Program-made: the position numbers and the translations under genes
Notes under the pieces: model-generated
The model's database searches: none
What the model was told of the DNA's origin: nothing
What the model saw: only the letters and a program-made list of their open reading frames with translations
Part shown: positions 21,850-32,863 of the stretch, in pieces
How positions within the stretch are numbered: position 1 is the first letter of the stretch
Layout: every line of letters starts with the position of its first letter
NCBI GenBank assembly: GCA_023014485.1
Contig: JAJOZX010003212.1
Coordinates: 478,501-542,500, forward strand
Reading direction: 5' to 3'
Origin: Bathynomus jamesi
Taxonomy: Eukaryota; Arthropoda; Malacostraca; Isopoda; Cirolanidae
DNA length: 64,000 bases

Positions 21850-22226
21850 ACAACTCGAGTGTTATGCCATCCTCTACAGAACAAGAAGCTGCTGCTGCTG
21901 TGGAGGATGTACCCGGAATTGAACAGGAATAAAGGGGTATATTTGAGGAAGGTAGTATTGTGGGGGTTGTGCCGGAAGACGTAGAGGGTTGGGGCTCTAT
22001 TAGTGGGGAGTCTAACAACCGGCGCAATCCTGGCGCGCTTTATACCTGACGTGGAGGGCTCTTCATCATGCCTCCGCTTTGAATTGTCGCGTGCTACAGG
22101 TATCGCTGCTGTGGACGCGGTAGTGGTGATGGAGTCTGTGATCACAACTACACTGTCGTCGTAAGACTTTGCAGTGTAAATCTCGTGGAAATAACGGTTG
22201 CGTGTAACCCGTCGACTGCCTTCCAA
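21850..22226 (-). pseudogene. Polinton polymerase N-terminal tail fragment
   Basis: The minus strand reads YDDSVVVITDS, then PSTSGIKRARIAP, then (in another frame) SPLIEPQPSTSSGTTPT and SVEDGITLELL. This matches the disordered N-terminus of the polymerase in A (DDSVVVISSPEPS, PTSGIKRPKYA, IEPQPSTSYAT). It abuts the 3' tail of the Jockey-like LINE. It may be the other side of copy 3. The capsid-block genes expected beyond 22,250 are absent. Confidence 0.72.
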
Positions 22227-22249
22227 AACATATTCTTAAGAAATAAAAT

Positions 22250-25233
22250 GTTAAAGGATGTACCTTTTCACTTCGTTTACTTTTGCTCGCTCGCTGACAG
22301 CCACTTTTTGCTTTTCATTGTTTACTGTTTCATCTTTAAGTAGTATTTCAAAAGCTTTTAAATACCGCCGGTTTTAAAGCACTGACGTAAAGAATTCATG
22401 TGTGTGTGTGTGTGTGTGTGTGTGTGATGACTTTTGTTGAAGATAAACACACTCGCACAGTTACTAATGATGACTACAAATCAGTTGTAGTCTGTTGTTT
22501 CTCTGTTGTTGAAGTGTAACTGCCAAATTCCACAATAACCCAAATTATTATTTTCATTAACGTAGAATTTATAAAGTAGAGATCTTCGTAAATGTAAAAG
22601 TTGCCCATAAATTATCCTTTTACAAATTCATTAAAAATTGAATTGCATTTGTAAAGATAATAATTTATGGACACTCTGTAAAACAAAATCAATCTTGAGC
22701 AACGTCTGAAGGAATCATAAAACAGAAATAAGCTCGTTTGCCTCGAGGCAATATAGAAACCACAGTCCACAGTGTAGCAAGAGTAGTTAGTTCAACCACC
22801 CAGTTGTAGTGCCACTTTAACAATTTTAACCTTTTACTCTATTAATTAATTTCTCAGTAGCTGGTTAATGGTGAGTGTAAGGTTAAAGAAATAATTGCTC
22901 GAAAAGCAATTTTATTTACAATTTTCAAAACAAATGAGAGGAGCCGTTGTTTTGCGTATTAGGTTTGGTAGCGGCACTTGGTTTGATCATTCAGTTTAGA
23001 GGTCATATGAGTCAATTATTCTATTAAGTTAATTACGCAGAATATGGGTTACTTGATCTACAAGATTAACCTTCAAGAAATTCGAATATAACAGGAAAAG
23101 CTCTGAGACAAGTCATAAATTCGGAAGCCATGGAGCTCGAACTTCGTAACAGCCGTTAACTCATAAAGTTGACGAATGAAGAAGCTAAATAACCCATAAG
23201 ATCAAACTGTCCAGATCCTGGGATTTCACTTCTTTTATCCTCAAGCTGATGTCTTCGTAACACTAAAAATGTCTAGAAATCTTAGGATACCTTCAAAATA
23301 AAAGGGCAAGTCTAAGAATTACGTTTCTCCAATACATTTCGAAGCAATACGTGTGGTAGCCTTTCTCTTTACATAAGTATTTGCATGCGATATTAAATAA
23401 AATTTCCATGATAGACAAAATATTTATCACAAAGATTTTATTTTTTATACAATGAGTGCAAAATCCTAAAATATGTAAAGAATTAATTAAAAAATATACA
23501 TTTCTATAAGAAATTATAATTTATTATTACAATATACTCGTATATACTCGTTACAATATACTCGTATATATTGGTTACAATATACTCGTATATATTGGTA
23601 TATTAGATTGTGAATTCAAGTCCGAACTTTTTCAGGATCTGATTATTTAAAATATTGCTTAAAGATTTGCAACGATATCAATTTCAAGTTCTGTTATTAA
23701 ACATTTTTAACAACTTCAAAGTCGGTAACTGGATTTCCGATTTGTGTATGATACGAAAGTTGTTCGCATTTAGCATTGAAACGCGAAGACTCAAGTACGA
23801 ATGCTAAAGCTGAAGACGAAGGTTGTAATATAATAGGAAAATGCAGTAGAGAAACAGAAATTGTACAAGTGAAATGAAATAGTTATTTACGAAGGGGTGT
23901 AATGTAATAGGAGAATGCAATAGAAAAACAGAAATTGTACAACAAGTGAAATGGAATAGTTAACAAATGAATGACTACATCCGTATGAGAAAAAGAAAAA
24001 TAGGTGTCGCTACTAAAAACGTCATTCAGGAAAGTTAACAGTGAGTACTGGAAACAATTGAGAATATGTGTACAGTTTTGGAAGAAAGTTCGGCTACAGA
24101 TATAAAGTTTCTAAAAGGCATAAAAAAATTACTAATTGGTAATAATCTATTTTTCTCTGGATAAATTTTTATTCTTTTTGGTGGCCATAATAAACTGTCT
24201 ATAAGAAAACCCAGTCATTATACTGATTAATACATTTTTTAAATGTCCCTTTTCTAAGTGAACTATTTCCCGAAATTGTATATTAGGAAGTTTATACCAA
24301 GTATGGTACAGCCTGTACCATACTTATCCTATACCATACTTATCCTGCACCATACTTGTTCCGTACCTACGGGATACACAAAATGAACAAATAAATTAAA
24401 GAATACATCAAAAAACAAAAGAATGTCAAGGTAATAACTGAGCAAAAGTTAAAAATTTCACATTCTAAAAATAAATAAGAAAAATAAAGTACCAAAAGTA
24501 AAAATAAGTAGAAAAAGAAAAAAATCTCTGAATTAAAGGAAATTCTCTATACTTGGTCCGAAATAAGCCTAAATAATAGAGTTAAAGATTTGAAAGAGAG
24601 AATCATTGATTTCTCGTACATTCCATACGCACGTAAGACGTACAATGCAAACGTTAAATCTGTACTTTAGCCTTTTATAATTAATTTACCGAATAAATTA
24701 TTCATAAATTTAGTTCCACAGTTTTACCGAATTGTTTCATGCAATTCCCAGTGCTTAATCTGACACTGACACACACACACACAAACACACACATATATAT
24801 ATATACTTTTGAGATTCTACTGACAATATCACTCTACTTTGGCTTATATTTTTGGCATAGCTTTACCTGTTTTAGAAGATAGACACATTTTTATTTAAAC
24901 TTTCATATTATTACTTAAACTTTTACCCGCGCATCGTATCAACGCTTCAGAGGCATTATGAAGGGACTTTCACAGATTTATATTCACGAGTAATAGGATT
25001 CGCACCAGATATATATATATATGGACAAAAGACGTTGAGTCTGCTCTGTAAATGGATGGGTGACTGTCCTCCGCGTTCAGATGATATAGAGACTCTTAGA
25101 TCGAATTGGATTCCCCGTAAAACCTAGGTCCAGCCCCCCCCCCCCCTCTCACATGACTTTGACATTCTCCAGATAGGACCTATATATAATTATAATTCGA
25201 ACAAACAAACGTGTACAAATAAAGGAAGAAATG
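22250..25233. other. AT-rich interval without recognised genes
   Basis: No frame resembles a known protein. Visible structure: a (TG)n run at 22,398-22,424; ATACTCGTATATA repeated three times at 23,535-23,600; a 73-75-bp tandem duplication at 23,820-23,965 (AGAAACAGAAATTGTACAA in each); four copies of ACCATACTT(A/G)TCC-like 17-18-mers at 24,300-24,365; a (CA)n run at 24,765-24,795; and an 11-C run at 25,134-25,145. Confidence 0.6.
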
Positions 25234-25235
25234 TA

Positions 25236-26445
25236 CAGGGTGTCCCATAAGTCCGGCATCATAGGAAAAATAATAAAAGAAGGCAAAACAAAAGCTTTTA
25301 TTTACAGAACGTGCTCAATATGTCCACCATTGTTTTCAATACACAAATTCAGACGCGATACCCAGTCAGCAAGCACACGGTGAATGATGTCAGGAGTAAT
25401 GGTGTTACATGCTCCAATAATGCGCTGCTGCAAATGTTCAACACTCCTAATTTTCTCTGCGTATACCAGCGCTTTCAAGTGGCCCCAGAGATAAAAATCT
25501 AGTGGCGTGAGATCCGGGCTTCTAGCTGGCCATTCCACAGGCCCTCGACGTCCTATCCAATGACCAGGGAATTGTTGGTACGGGTATTCCCTTACTTGGG
25601 TGCTGTAATGTGCAGGAGCGCCGTCTTGCTGGAACCATGTTGGGAAATTTCCTTCTTCGTTCAAGACACTGGGAAATGCTTCTTCCTTGAGCATACGTAG
25701 GTAGGTGCCTCCAGTGACATGTTCATCGAAAAAGAGGGGGCCTATGATGCGATCCTTCCAAATGCCACACCATACCATCACCCGAGATGCACCTTGTTCC
25801 TTTGAAGAGGTATACCAGTGAGGGTTGTTTTGAGACCAGTAGCGGGTGTTCTGTCGATTTAACTCACCATTTCCATAAAAAAACAGCCTCGTCACTGAAC
25901 AGAATGGTGGACGGGAAATTGGCATCCCGAGCATATTGTTCCGTAGCCCATTCACAAAATTCCATCCGCCGGCCTCATCTTCGCTTAATTTCTGTAGGAT
26001 CTGAAGTTTATATGGATGCCATTTGTGAGCCCGAAGAATGCGATGGATGCTACTTTTCGACACTCCTGTCTCGGCGGACAATCGCCGAAGAGACTTATTG
26101 GGACTTCTGTTAAAATGAGCCAGGATAGCAGTCGCTGTATCATCGTCAGTGGACCTCCTTGAAGGTCCACTGCGTGGTTTATCTTCTATGGATCCTGTTT
26201 CCTTAAACTTTGCAACAAGTCTGCTAACACAACTCTGTGTTTTTGGCTCGCGGTCTGGATGCAGTCTGTTAAATTCAGCAGCGGCCTCTCTTTGACTCCG
26301 ATTTCCTATGAGTATAATTATCTGGATTCGTTCTTCCTTGATCACAGACATTATGGCCTGTAGAAAGAGAAAAATATGAATTATGGTTTGTAGAAATAGA
26401 AAAATATGAATTTCTCCTATGATGCCGGACTTATGGGACACCCTC
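25236..26445 (-). mobile_element. DD41D (rosa-like) mariner transposon
   Basis: Terminal repeats are CAGGGTGTCCCATAAGTC (left) and GAGGGTGTCCCATAAGTC (right, read inward), extending as CGGCATCATAGGA. TA dinucleotides flank it at 25234-25235 and 26446-26447. At 1,210 bp it is the usual size for a full mariner. Near the right end the motif ATTTCTACAAACCATAATTC occurs twice just inside the terminal repeat. Confidence 0.9.
25302..26351 (-). pseudogene. DD41D mariner transposase with an out-of-frame middle
   Basis: The likely start is MSVIKEERIQIIILIG (26,351); an upstream in-frame ATG lies within the terminal repeat. Residues 1-120 form two helix-turn-helix units (KTQSCVSRLVAKFKETG; SLRRLSAETGVSKSSIHRIL). 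Catalytic blocks are FQQDGAPAHYS and WPARSPDLTPLDFYLWG, 41 residues apart by my count. The frame is open throughout, but from about residue 153 to 185 it reads GWNFVNGLRNN..SVTRLFFYG. The neighbouring frame in that stretch reads RRMEFCEWATEQ and FSDEAVF, the true first-Asp block. Two indels, one in a T7 run, have swapped the frame. Confidence 0.85.
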
Positions 26446-26459
26446 TATATCATGATTTC

Positions 26460-27007
26460 TTCACAACCACGTGGAATACAACAAGGGTATACTTTCTCAC
26501 TCTTACTCTTTATATGTAAATTGACATAATCTATTAAATTCACTCATTTCTGTCGAAAGAGGATGCTGTGTTTGAGATTCTAAATAATCGGTTTAGATTA
26601 TGGCATCGCGTTGCTAAACTTTTTAATTAATAACGGTACATTTTCGCGTTGTTTGGCTTCACTCGTAACCGCAAAACTCACGCAAATGACGGAAGTGACC
26701 TATTGTACGTACAGCTTTATGTTGAATCCGAATCACGAGTCGGTACATCAACTAAATGCGTAGGACGGATACCCCATCCAATTACCGAACAAACCTAACG
26801 TCCCTTAACTTCACTAATCTAACGGAAAGCGGTGTTGCATTAGCCGCGATGTTGGTTAGCTGTTTCAAATAATAAAAAAAGGTATTTAAGGATCATATCA
26901 AAATTATATGCTAAAAATAGGCCCCCAAAAAAGTTATTTTAATAATTAAGAATGGTGACATAAAAAATCAACGATTCCACATTATAAATTGAAAATAGAA
27001 GTGTGTG

Positions 27008-27040
<33 letters not shown>

Positions 27041-27600
27041 TCGTATATGAGGAGATTGTAGACACCAATCGACCAGCGAAGTACTTCATGATGGATATTA
27101 GGCAGAAGACAGGGAGTGATGGAACTCCCATTTCTTCTGTCATTATCCTCTTTAGCTGATGTTTTTTTTGTGTCATCTACATTCTACTCTGTGAGCAGTC
27201 CAGCATGCACTTAAACACACACTTCTCCCTTTATTCTTCACTGCACACGCATGCATTTTACACACTATACATTCTTTTCAAAATTTATAACAAAATTAAT
27301 AAATAAAATTGGCCTCAAAGACTTTTGAATAACCTTGAAATGAATAACGTTGAATTAAATGACCTTGAATTGAATAACCTTTATTAATAATAAAATAAAT
27401 AAATTGGTTTTAAAATTTACAATGACATAAATGTAATTGTGAAGCTCGACTATTTATTTTATTTAATTTGGCCCTTAAACTTTAGGCTTTGATTTCGGCT
27501 TTCTCGGTCTTATATATGAGGGGGCGTTTTTGCGGGCGCTCGCCCTTGCACCCTCCTTCCGACGCGTAAAAAAAAAATCTACAGTTTATAAGTATTCATC
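26460..27600. other. Interval without recognised genes
   Basis: AT-rich, with a (TA)n/(GTAT)n run at 27,005-27,045. Around 27,330-27,400 the word GACCTTGAATTGAATAAC recurs in variants. No frame resembles a known protein and no RNA gene was recognised. Confidence 0.5.
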
Positions 27601-27607
27601 CGTAATG

Positions 27608-27735
27608 GCGGCTCCCGTGCATGGCTCAGTGGATAACACCATTTCCTCTATAAGTGAAGTGACGACGCTGAAGTCGGGGGTTCGACACTTTCTGCCCCTC
27701 GTCACTTATTATTATTATTATTATTATTATTAATT
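27608..27735 (+). mobile_element. tRNA-derived SINE-like element
   Basis: A perfect A-box match TGGCTCAGTGG (27622-27632) is followed 46 bp later by a B-box GGTTCGACACT (27679-27689), the internal RNA polymerase III promoter of tRNA genes. The two arms do not fold into a full tRNA by eye, and a (TTA)n tail follows (27,705-27,735). This layout is that of a short SINE. No target duplication was identified. Confidence 0.5.
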
Positions 27736-27899
27736 TATATTTTAATTTAAGAGTGAAAAAGTTGTTTTTAATCTTTTTAGGTTAAAAAATGGAGCATTTT
27801 GTTTTCATCCAAAATTCAACATCATTATTTTTTAACGCAAATTTTTTCACATCAAATATTTCTACTTCATTATAATAATAATTATTTCAATTACTTCAC

Positions 27900-27905
27900 T
27901 ATACC

Positions 27906-27980
<75 letters not shown>
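27900..27980. repeat. Compound (TA)n(GA)n microsatellite
   Basis: A (TA)n run at 27,906-27,940 passes directly into (GA)n to 27,979. A second (GA)n run lies at 28,529-28,557, so the CR1 fragment between them is bracketed by the same dinucleotide. Confidence 0.85.
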
Positions 27981-27981
<1 letters not shown>

Positions 27982-28080
27982 ACAAGGAGTTACAAGGAAA
28001 AGAAGTGCCTCAAAAGGCCTTGCGGCCCATACCGAGGAAGTACCAATGGCAACGGGTGCCAGGAAAAATTTTCTACATCC

Positions 28081-28523
28081 TCAAATAGTGAGCAAGATTT
28101 GGTCTAACCTTTTCTTGAACTGATCCACAGAGGAACTGTTCACAACTTCTGAAGGTAACCTGTTCCACGTGTCACAGATCTTATACGTAATTCCCACACA
28201 CACTAGGCCTAAACCGTTTCAAATCCAACTTCCAACCATTATTGCGAGTTGGGTTATCATTTAAACTAAACATGCTTCTAAAATCGACATCGTTGAACCC
28301 GCGTAAGAGCTTGAAAACCTCGATCAGTTGACCGCGCAGCCTCCGAGTTTCCAGCGAAAACAAGTTCAGGGCGCGTAAGCGTCGATTGTAGCCCATATGC
28401 CTAACGGAAGGGATTAACTTTGTGGCCCTCGCCTGCACCCGCTCCAGCCTCTCAATATCTTTCCTGAGGGTGGGCGACCAGAACTGCACAGCACACTCCA
28501 GGTGCGGCCGAACCAGGGAATTG

Positions 28524-28530
<7 letters not shown>
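28081..28530 (-). pseudogene. CR1-type LINE, reverse transcriptase C-terminal end
   Basis: The minus strand reads YNSLVRPHLECAVQFWSP, KDIERLERVQARATKLIP, LNLFSLETRRLRGQLIEVF and WKLDLKRFRPSVCGN. After a one-base frame change it continues DTWNRLPSEVVNSSSVDQFK and stops near 28,081. This is the standard end of CR1-clade reverse transcriptases. Only the last 150 residues or so and a short 3' tail are present. Confidence 0.85.
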
Positions 28531-28557
<27 letters not shown>

Positions 28558-28855
28558 ATCTTCCAGGTAAGAATCTTAATCGGATTGAAAATAAATTCTT
28601 GGAAAGAGGATCAGCATTTTCAACAAATCTCTCGTAACGGATTCGGATGTAGATAAGTAGATAATTTTGTAATTAAGCTATTAATTGTGATAATCAGTTG
28701 TTAGTGGCATTTGTGATAAATCAAACATCTTTTATTTATGTCTATCAGATAAAGACGAAAGACGAAAACTGTCTCAAAAGTCTGTTGGTATACAATATTT
28801 AACCCTGTGATACATATATATAAGGGTCTGACGTCAACGACAATAATATAAAGTG

Positions 28856-28892
<37 letters not shown>

Positions 28893-28902
<10 letters not shown>

Positions 28903-29000
28903 ATTATTTCACGAAAGTAACACGTGAAAAATATTTATGATGAATAAAACCACGAAGGAAAGGAAACACAAATGGTGCTCAAGCGCTTTCGTTGAAATAC
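28893..29000 (-). mobile_element. Penelope-like terminal fragment
   Basis: The block GAAAATTATTTCACG...CACGTGAAAAATATTTATGATG...AACCACGAAGGAAAGG...AAGCGCTTTCG matches the outer end of the Penelope element at 5,150-5,239 in reverse. It keeps only the 3' half of the hammerhead (GAAAGCGCTTGAGCACC on the minus strand) and stops at the GAAA box, with unrelated sequence beyond. Confidence 0.72.
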
Positions 29001-29598
29001 CAGTACAAGTTTTCAAACCAAATGAAAAATTCGCCAAAGTAAGAAAAAAATTTTTAAATGTTCAAACTATTACAACAGCTTAATGTTAATTTCCACTATA
29101 AAATAAATTTTTATTTTTATTGGCAATACAAAATTTACAAACGAAAAATTAAATATTTGATAAAAATTACATCGAAAAGCGAACGTTTGTTGACGTTTTA
29201 GTCATCAGTTTCTTAAGCATAGCCTGTTGGCTGCAACTGACATTCCAAGTCTTGTTCACTTGACACTGTGACTCACATACATGATGTATGTTTCATTAAA
29301 TAATTATGATAAAGCATAAAGTGCTGGTGTTTATACCAATATCATGGTACTTATACCAGTGTCCAGTAATTTTTGACAATGTGGCATCATAGTGATGTTT
29401 AAGTGTTTATAAATGATAATTAATGATAATTAATAATGATAATAATAATGATAATTAATTGTCTCTGCTTGTCTGGGTTGATAATCTGATAACTCAATGG
29501 GTATCTGGTTGGAAAAAGTTTGAGAACCACTTGTTTGAAGCTTTTCTGTTGTAATAAATCTTTTTTACTTCTTTATTTACTGGATATACTGTTAATTT
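29001..29598. other. Interval without recognised genes
   Basis: AT-rich. At 29,497-29,531 the word GGAAAAAGTTTGAGAACCACT, read on the minus strand, resembles hAT terminal repeats (AGTGGTTCTCAAAC), but no partner end was seen. A run of TAATGATAAT repeats lies at 29,415-29,455. Confidence 0.4.
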
Positions 29599-29742
29599 TC
29601 ATTTTGTCAGTGGTCTAGTTATTGCACTTGATGTTGAAGGCGTCACATACTTCAAAATTGATCCGGACATTGCCTGAGCCACCTCTTCTCTTGCCTTCTT
29701 CATTTTTCTTTGTTGGAATCCACTGGGTCGATTTCGCTTCAT
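29599..29742 (-). pseudogene. hAT transposase N-terminal exon, inverted
   Basis: From ATG at 29,742 the 47-codon frame reads MKRNRPSGFQQRKMKKAREE, then AMSGSILKYVTPS, and stops at TGA. A basic KRxPSGxQxRKxKK start followed by a short hydrophobic motif is common at the N-terminus of ZMYM1-like hAT transposases. Just upstream lies AAATTTTGCAG, a possible 3' splice site. It faces away from the hAT body at 29,873, so it is either an inverted piece of that element or another copy. Weak call. Confidence 0.35.
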
Positions 29743-29872
29743 AGTGGATGTTTTCTGCAAAATTTTGAAATCAAAAGGTATAAAGCATGAACATGCATAA
29801 CAAGCATGAACTATTATGACTTGAAATATATTAACTGAACAAATTGTCTGTAATTATTATTATTATTATTAT

Positions 29873-32677
29873 TTGGGGGGGGGGGGGGGGGGGTTAAGTG
29901 CAAACACGACTCCTAAAAAAGCAGAAAACTATGAGCATTACTCACAAATAAGAGAAAGTCCTGAAGATATTCAGCCTGGTGAATCTGAATGGCAAATACA
30001 AGAAGCATCTTCACAAGAGGATTCAAATGAGAGAGAGCAAGGATTGGAGGATGGCAATTCATCTTCTAAAAGCAGTGAAACTGCTGAAGGGGAAGGAGAC
30101 GCCAGCAGAAGTCCACACCAACAGGAGGAAGACTCTGATAAAGAAGAGGAGACGGGTAAATTTTCAATTTATTCTGATGTCGATGCTTGGCCAATCCCGG
30201 TTCCAAGTGACTTGAGAGTTGATCTTATTAAGAGGGGAAGTGAACCCTTCCAAAATAGGGATGGACCTTTCAGTGCAGTTCAAAGACAAGGAGAGAAATC
30301 CAAAGAGAAGAGTCGACAGGTGACCACTGCATGGTTCTATAAGGCTCTGCCAAATGGCGAGAAAGTTTTGAGAACATGGATGGTTTACTCTCCATCAAAA
30401 GAAAGTTTGTTTTGTTTTTGCTGCAGACTGTTTGCTCTTGATGACAAAGGAATTGGAACATCCAGCTTTGTCACTGGGTTTCAAGCATGGTGGAAGCTAA
30501 ACCCAAAGATGTCTGACCATGAGGCTTCTGAGCAGCAGCTCTCATGCCTGGAGAAATGGAAGACCTTGGGAGCAGGGTTGAAGCTTCAAGAAACCATTGA
30601 TCAAGTTCATCAAGCAACAATGGACAAGGAGAGAAAGAAATGGAGGGATATTTTACATCGCCTCTTGGAGGGTAACCTTGTTTCTGGCTCACCAGAATCT
30701 TCCTTTTCGTGGTCACAAAGAGGACATATCATCAGCAAACAAAGGAAACTTCATGGAATTGGTAGAGTTGCTGTCAAATTATGATCCAGTTTTGAAAGAA
30801 CATTTTGTAAGGATTAAGTATTCTATGCCATCTGGGAGGAGAGTGGCTTCGTATTTATCTCCAAAGATTCAGAATGAGTTCATTTGCCTTTTGGGGAATT
30901 ACGTCAAAGAGAAAATAGTGGCTGATATCAAGAAAGCAAAGTATTTTGGGATTCTTTTTGACAGCACTCCTGATGTGTCCCACACTGATCAGATGTGTGA
31001 AGTGATCAGATACGTTCATATTGAATGTGACAAAGTTGAAGTAAAGGAATCATTCTTGGGCTTCTTCCCTATTGCCGGAAAGACTGCTGCTGAGCTCACA
31101 GGGGATATCCTGAGACATCTGGAGAGAGATGGACTGGACATAAACCTGTGCCGTGGTCAAGGATATGACAACGCTGCAACTATGGCTGGGATTCATGGTG
31201 GTGTTCAGTCAAAGATCAGAGAGATTAATCCCAAGGCTTTGTTTGTGCCTTGTGCAAATCATTCTCTGAACCTTTGCGGAGTGCACTCATTTGGAAGCGT
31301 TTCTTCATGTGTGACTTTTTTTGGAACCTTGGAGAGAGTCTATTCCTTCTTTTCAGTCTCAACTCATCGATGGGAAGTGCTGATGGAGAATGTAGGCATG
31401 ACAGTCAAAAGACTTTCCCAGACAAGATGGAGTGCTAATTATGACTCTGTGAAACCAGTGAAGGCAAATTTTGAAAACCTGACCTCAACCCTTGAAGTAC
31501 TGTGCGATCCCAAAGAAAATGTGGACACAAGAGGATCAGCTCAGATTTTGCCGTCTGCTGTATGTGAACTCTCTTTTTTGAGTTACCTTTCTTTCTGGTG
31601 TGAAGTCCTGGAAGCAATTAATCTCACACAAAAGTATTTGCAAATAGTTGGAATCAGCCTTGAAAAATGCATTGTGAAGCTCCAAGCTCTAAAACTGTTT
31701 CTTGAAGATCAGCGCAATGAAATTGTGGGGCCATTCATTATGCAACTACAAAGTGTGAGGAAATGGACATTTCTATGGAGAGAAGAGGGAGAGTAAAGCT
31801 CCGAAAAAGGATGCCAGGAGAAATGGCAAAGGATTTTGGTCTCACATTGCCAGAGGAAGTAAAAAGGGCTATGTTTGAATGTCTTGATCGCTTTCATCAA
31901 GAATCGGAGATTCGTTCTAAGGCAATGGATCAAATTCTGTCAATCTTCGCTGTTATTCAGCCAAACACTTTGGTTGTTGTAACAGAAGAACTTCGGAAGT
32001 ATATTCCAAATTTGATGACTCAGATTTTCGGTGAATTCTCTGATGAAGATATCAGTGTGGAAATTGGACGACTTCGGAGGCATTTGGAAGCTGCCAAAAT
32101 CAGCGTTGAAGAGGCAAAGAAATGGACAGCATTGCAGTTTCTGGAGTTTATTGTGAAATGGGATTTTTGTGAATCTTTGCCAAGCTTGTCACTGTGTTTG
32201 AGATTTTTTTTGACTGTGTGTCTATTGCTTCATGTGAAAGAAGTTTTTCCAAAGTGAAATTGATAAAAAATTTCTTTCGCTCGACCATGAGTCAGACAAG
32301 ATTGACAAATCTGGCTTTACTTTCAATTGAACATGAATATGCAAAGAAGGTGAATTTTGATGAGGTCATTAATCAATTTGCAGAAATTAAGGCTCGAAAG
32401 CAGAGACTGTGAATCCTCTCTATTTACCTTTGAAGAATAGGCTGAGCGTTGAGACTGGATTTCGTGTGTTTTTTGTATAAAATAAAATGCAGTATTACCT
32501 GTTCACTGAATTTTTAATGTCCTGCATTTTTCTTATTTCCAATTTGCTTATGACAGTACTGTACTGTTTAAAAATCTACTTGCAAACATAATATATTTTT
32601 CTGTGTTTAAATTTATTTATGGGGGGTGCCAAAGGAAGGATCCGTCCCGGGTGCCAAATACTTTAGGTACGCCCCTG
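29873..32677 (+). mobile_element. Second hAT transposon, left end lost
   Basis: The right terminus, read inward from 32,677, is CAGGGGCGTACCTAAAG, followed by a subterminal repeat of GGTGCC(A/C) words (GGGTGCCAAA at 32,626 and 32,650). No matching left end was found: the coding region begins after a (TTA)n run and an 18-G tract (29,875-29,893). A ZMYM1-like transposase fills the element on the plus strand. It differs clearly from the hAT at 16,503. Confidence 0.7.
29900..32412 (+). pseudogene. hAT transposase, ZMYM1-like, second family
   Basis: In order: an acidic N-terminus with EEDSDKEEETG; a TTF finger (TTAWFYKALPNGEKVLRTWM, SLFCFCCRLFA); the block LAHQNLPFRGHKEDIS and GNFMELVELLSNYDPVL; the core KYFGILFDSTPDVSHTDQM and CRGQGYDNAATMAG; VPCANHSLNLCG; and a C-terminal dimerisation end SIASCERSFSKVKLIKNFF. 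Frame changes occur near 30,670, 31,780 and 32,205, the last in a T8 run. No internal stop lies within the blocks, so the gene is nearly complete (about 830 residues) but not readable as one frame. Confidence 0.85.
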
Positions 32678-32701
32678 CACACAAGGAAAAAAGGAAAAGC
32701 A

Positions 32702-32747
32702 ATTCCAAGGTATTTCAGGTATTCAGCAATACACTTCGTCAGGGAAT
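32702..32747 (-). ncRNA. Hammerhead ribozyme, second Penelope subfamily
   Basis: On the minus strand: stem I ATTCC, core CTGACGA, stem II AGTGTATT/AATACCT with one bulged T and loop GCTG, GAAA, a four-base spacer TACC, the cleavage dinucleotide TT, then GGAAT pairing with ATTCC. Spacing from GAAA to the cleavage site equals that of the ribozyme at 5,118, although nearly every helix base differs. Stem III here (A-TACC-T) is poor, so activity is doubtful. Confidence 0.65.
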
Positions 32748-32863
32748 GAAGGGAAAGTCGAGAAGCCAAATATGTATATATATGTCTCTATACAGAGTAA
32801 ACAAAATAGTAAGAAGGGATTAGTAAAAGGTTAACACGTAGTGATGAAGGGCAGAAGGTATTT

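Larger units (their letters stand above)
16446..21853 (+). mobile_element. Jockey-like LINE, 5'-truncated, interrupted by hAT
   Basis: The reverse transcriptase reading frame runs from GPDNISNIHLKHLGPQ (16,452-16,502) straight into GILALTNISTYSYQHC (20,118 on) once the hAT at 16503-20109 and one copy of its target duplication are set aside. It ends with a C-terminal zinc-knuckle-type region and a short (ACA)n tail at about 21,840-21,853, then Polinton sequence. No endonuclease domain is present, so this is a 5'-truncated copy. Confidence 0.8.

Noticed and set aside
26982..27176. 64-codon minus frame ending in Tyr-Ile repeats
   Set aside because: No similarity recognised, and its end is a (TA)n microsatellite.
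29497..29531. Left terminus of the second hAT element
   Set aside because: It resembles a hAT end, but does not match the right terminus at 32,677 and points the wrong way.
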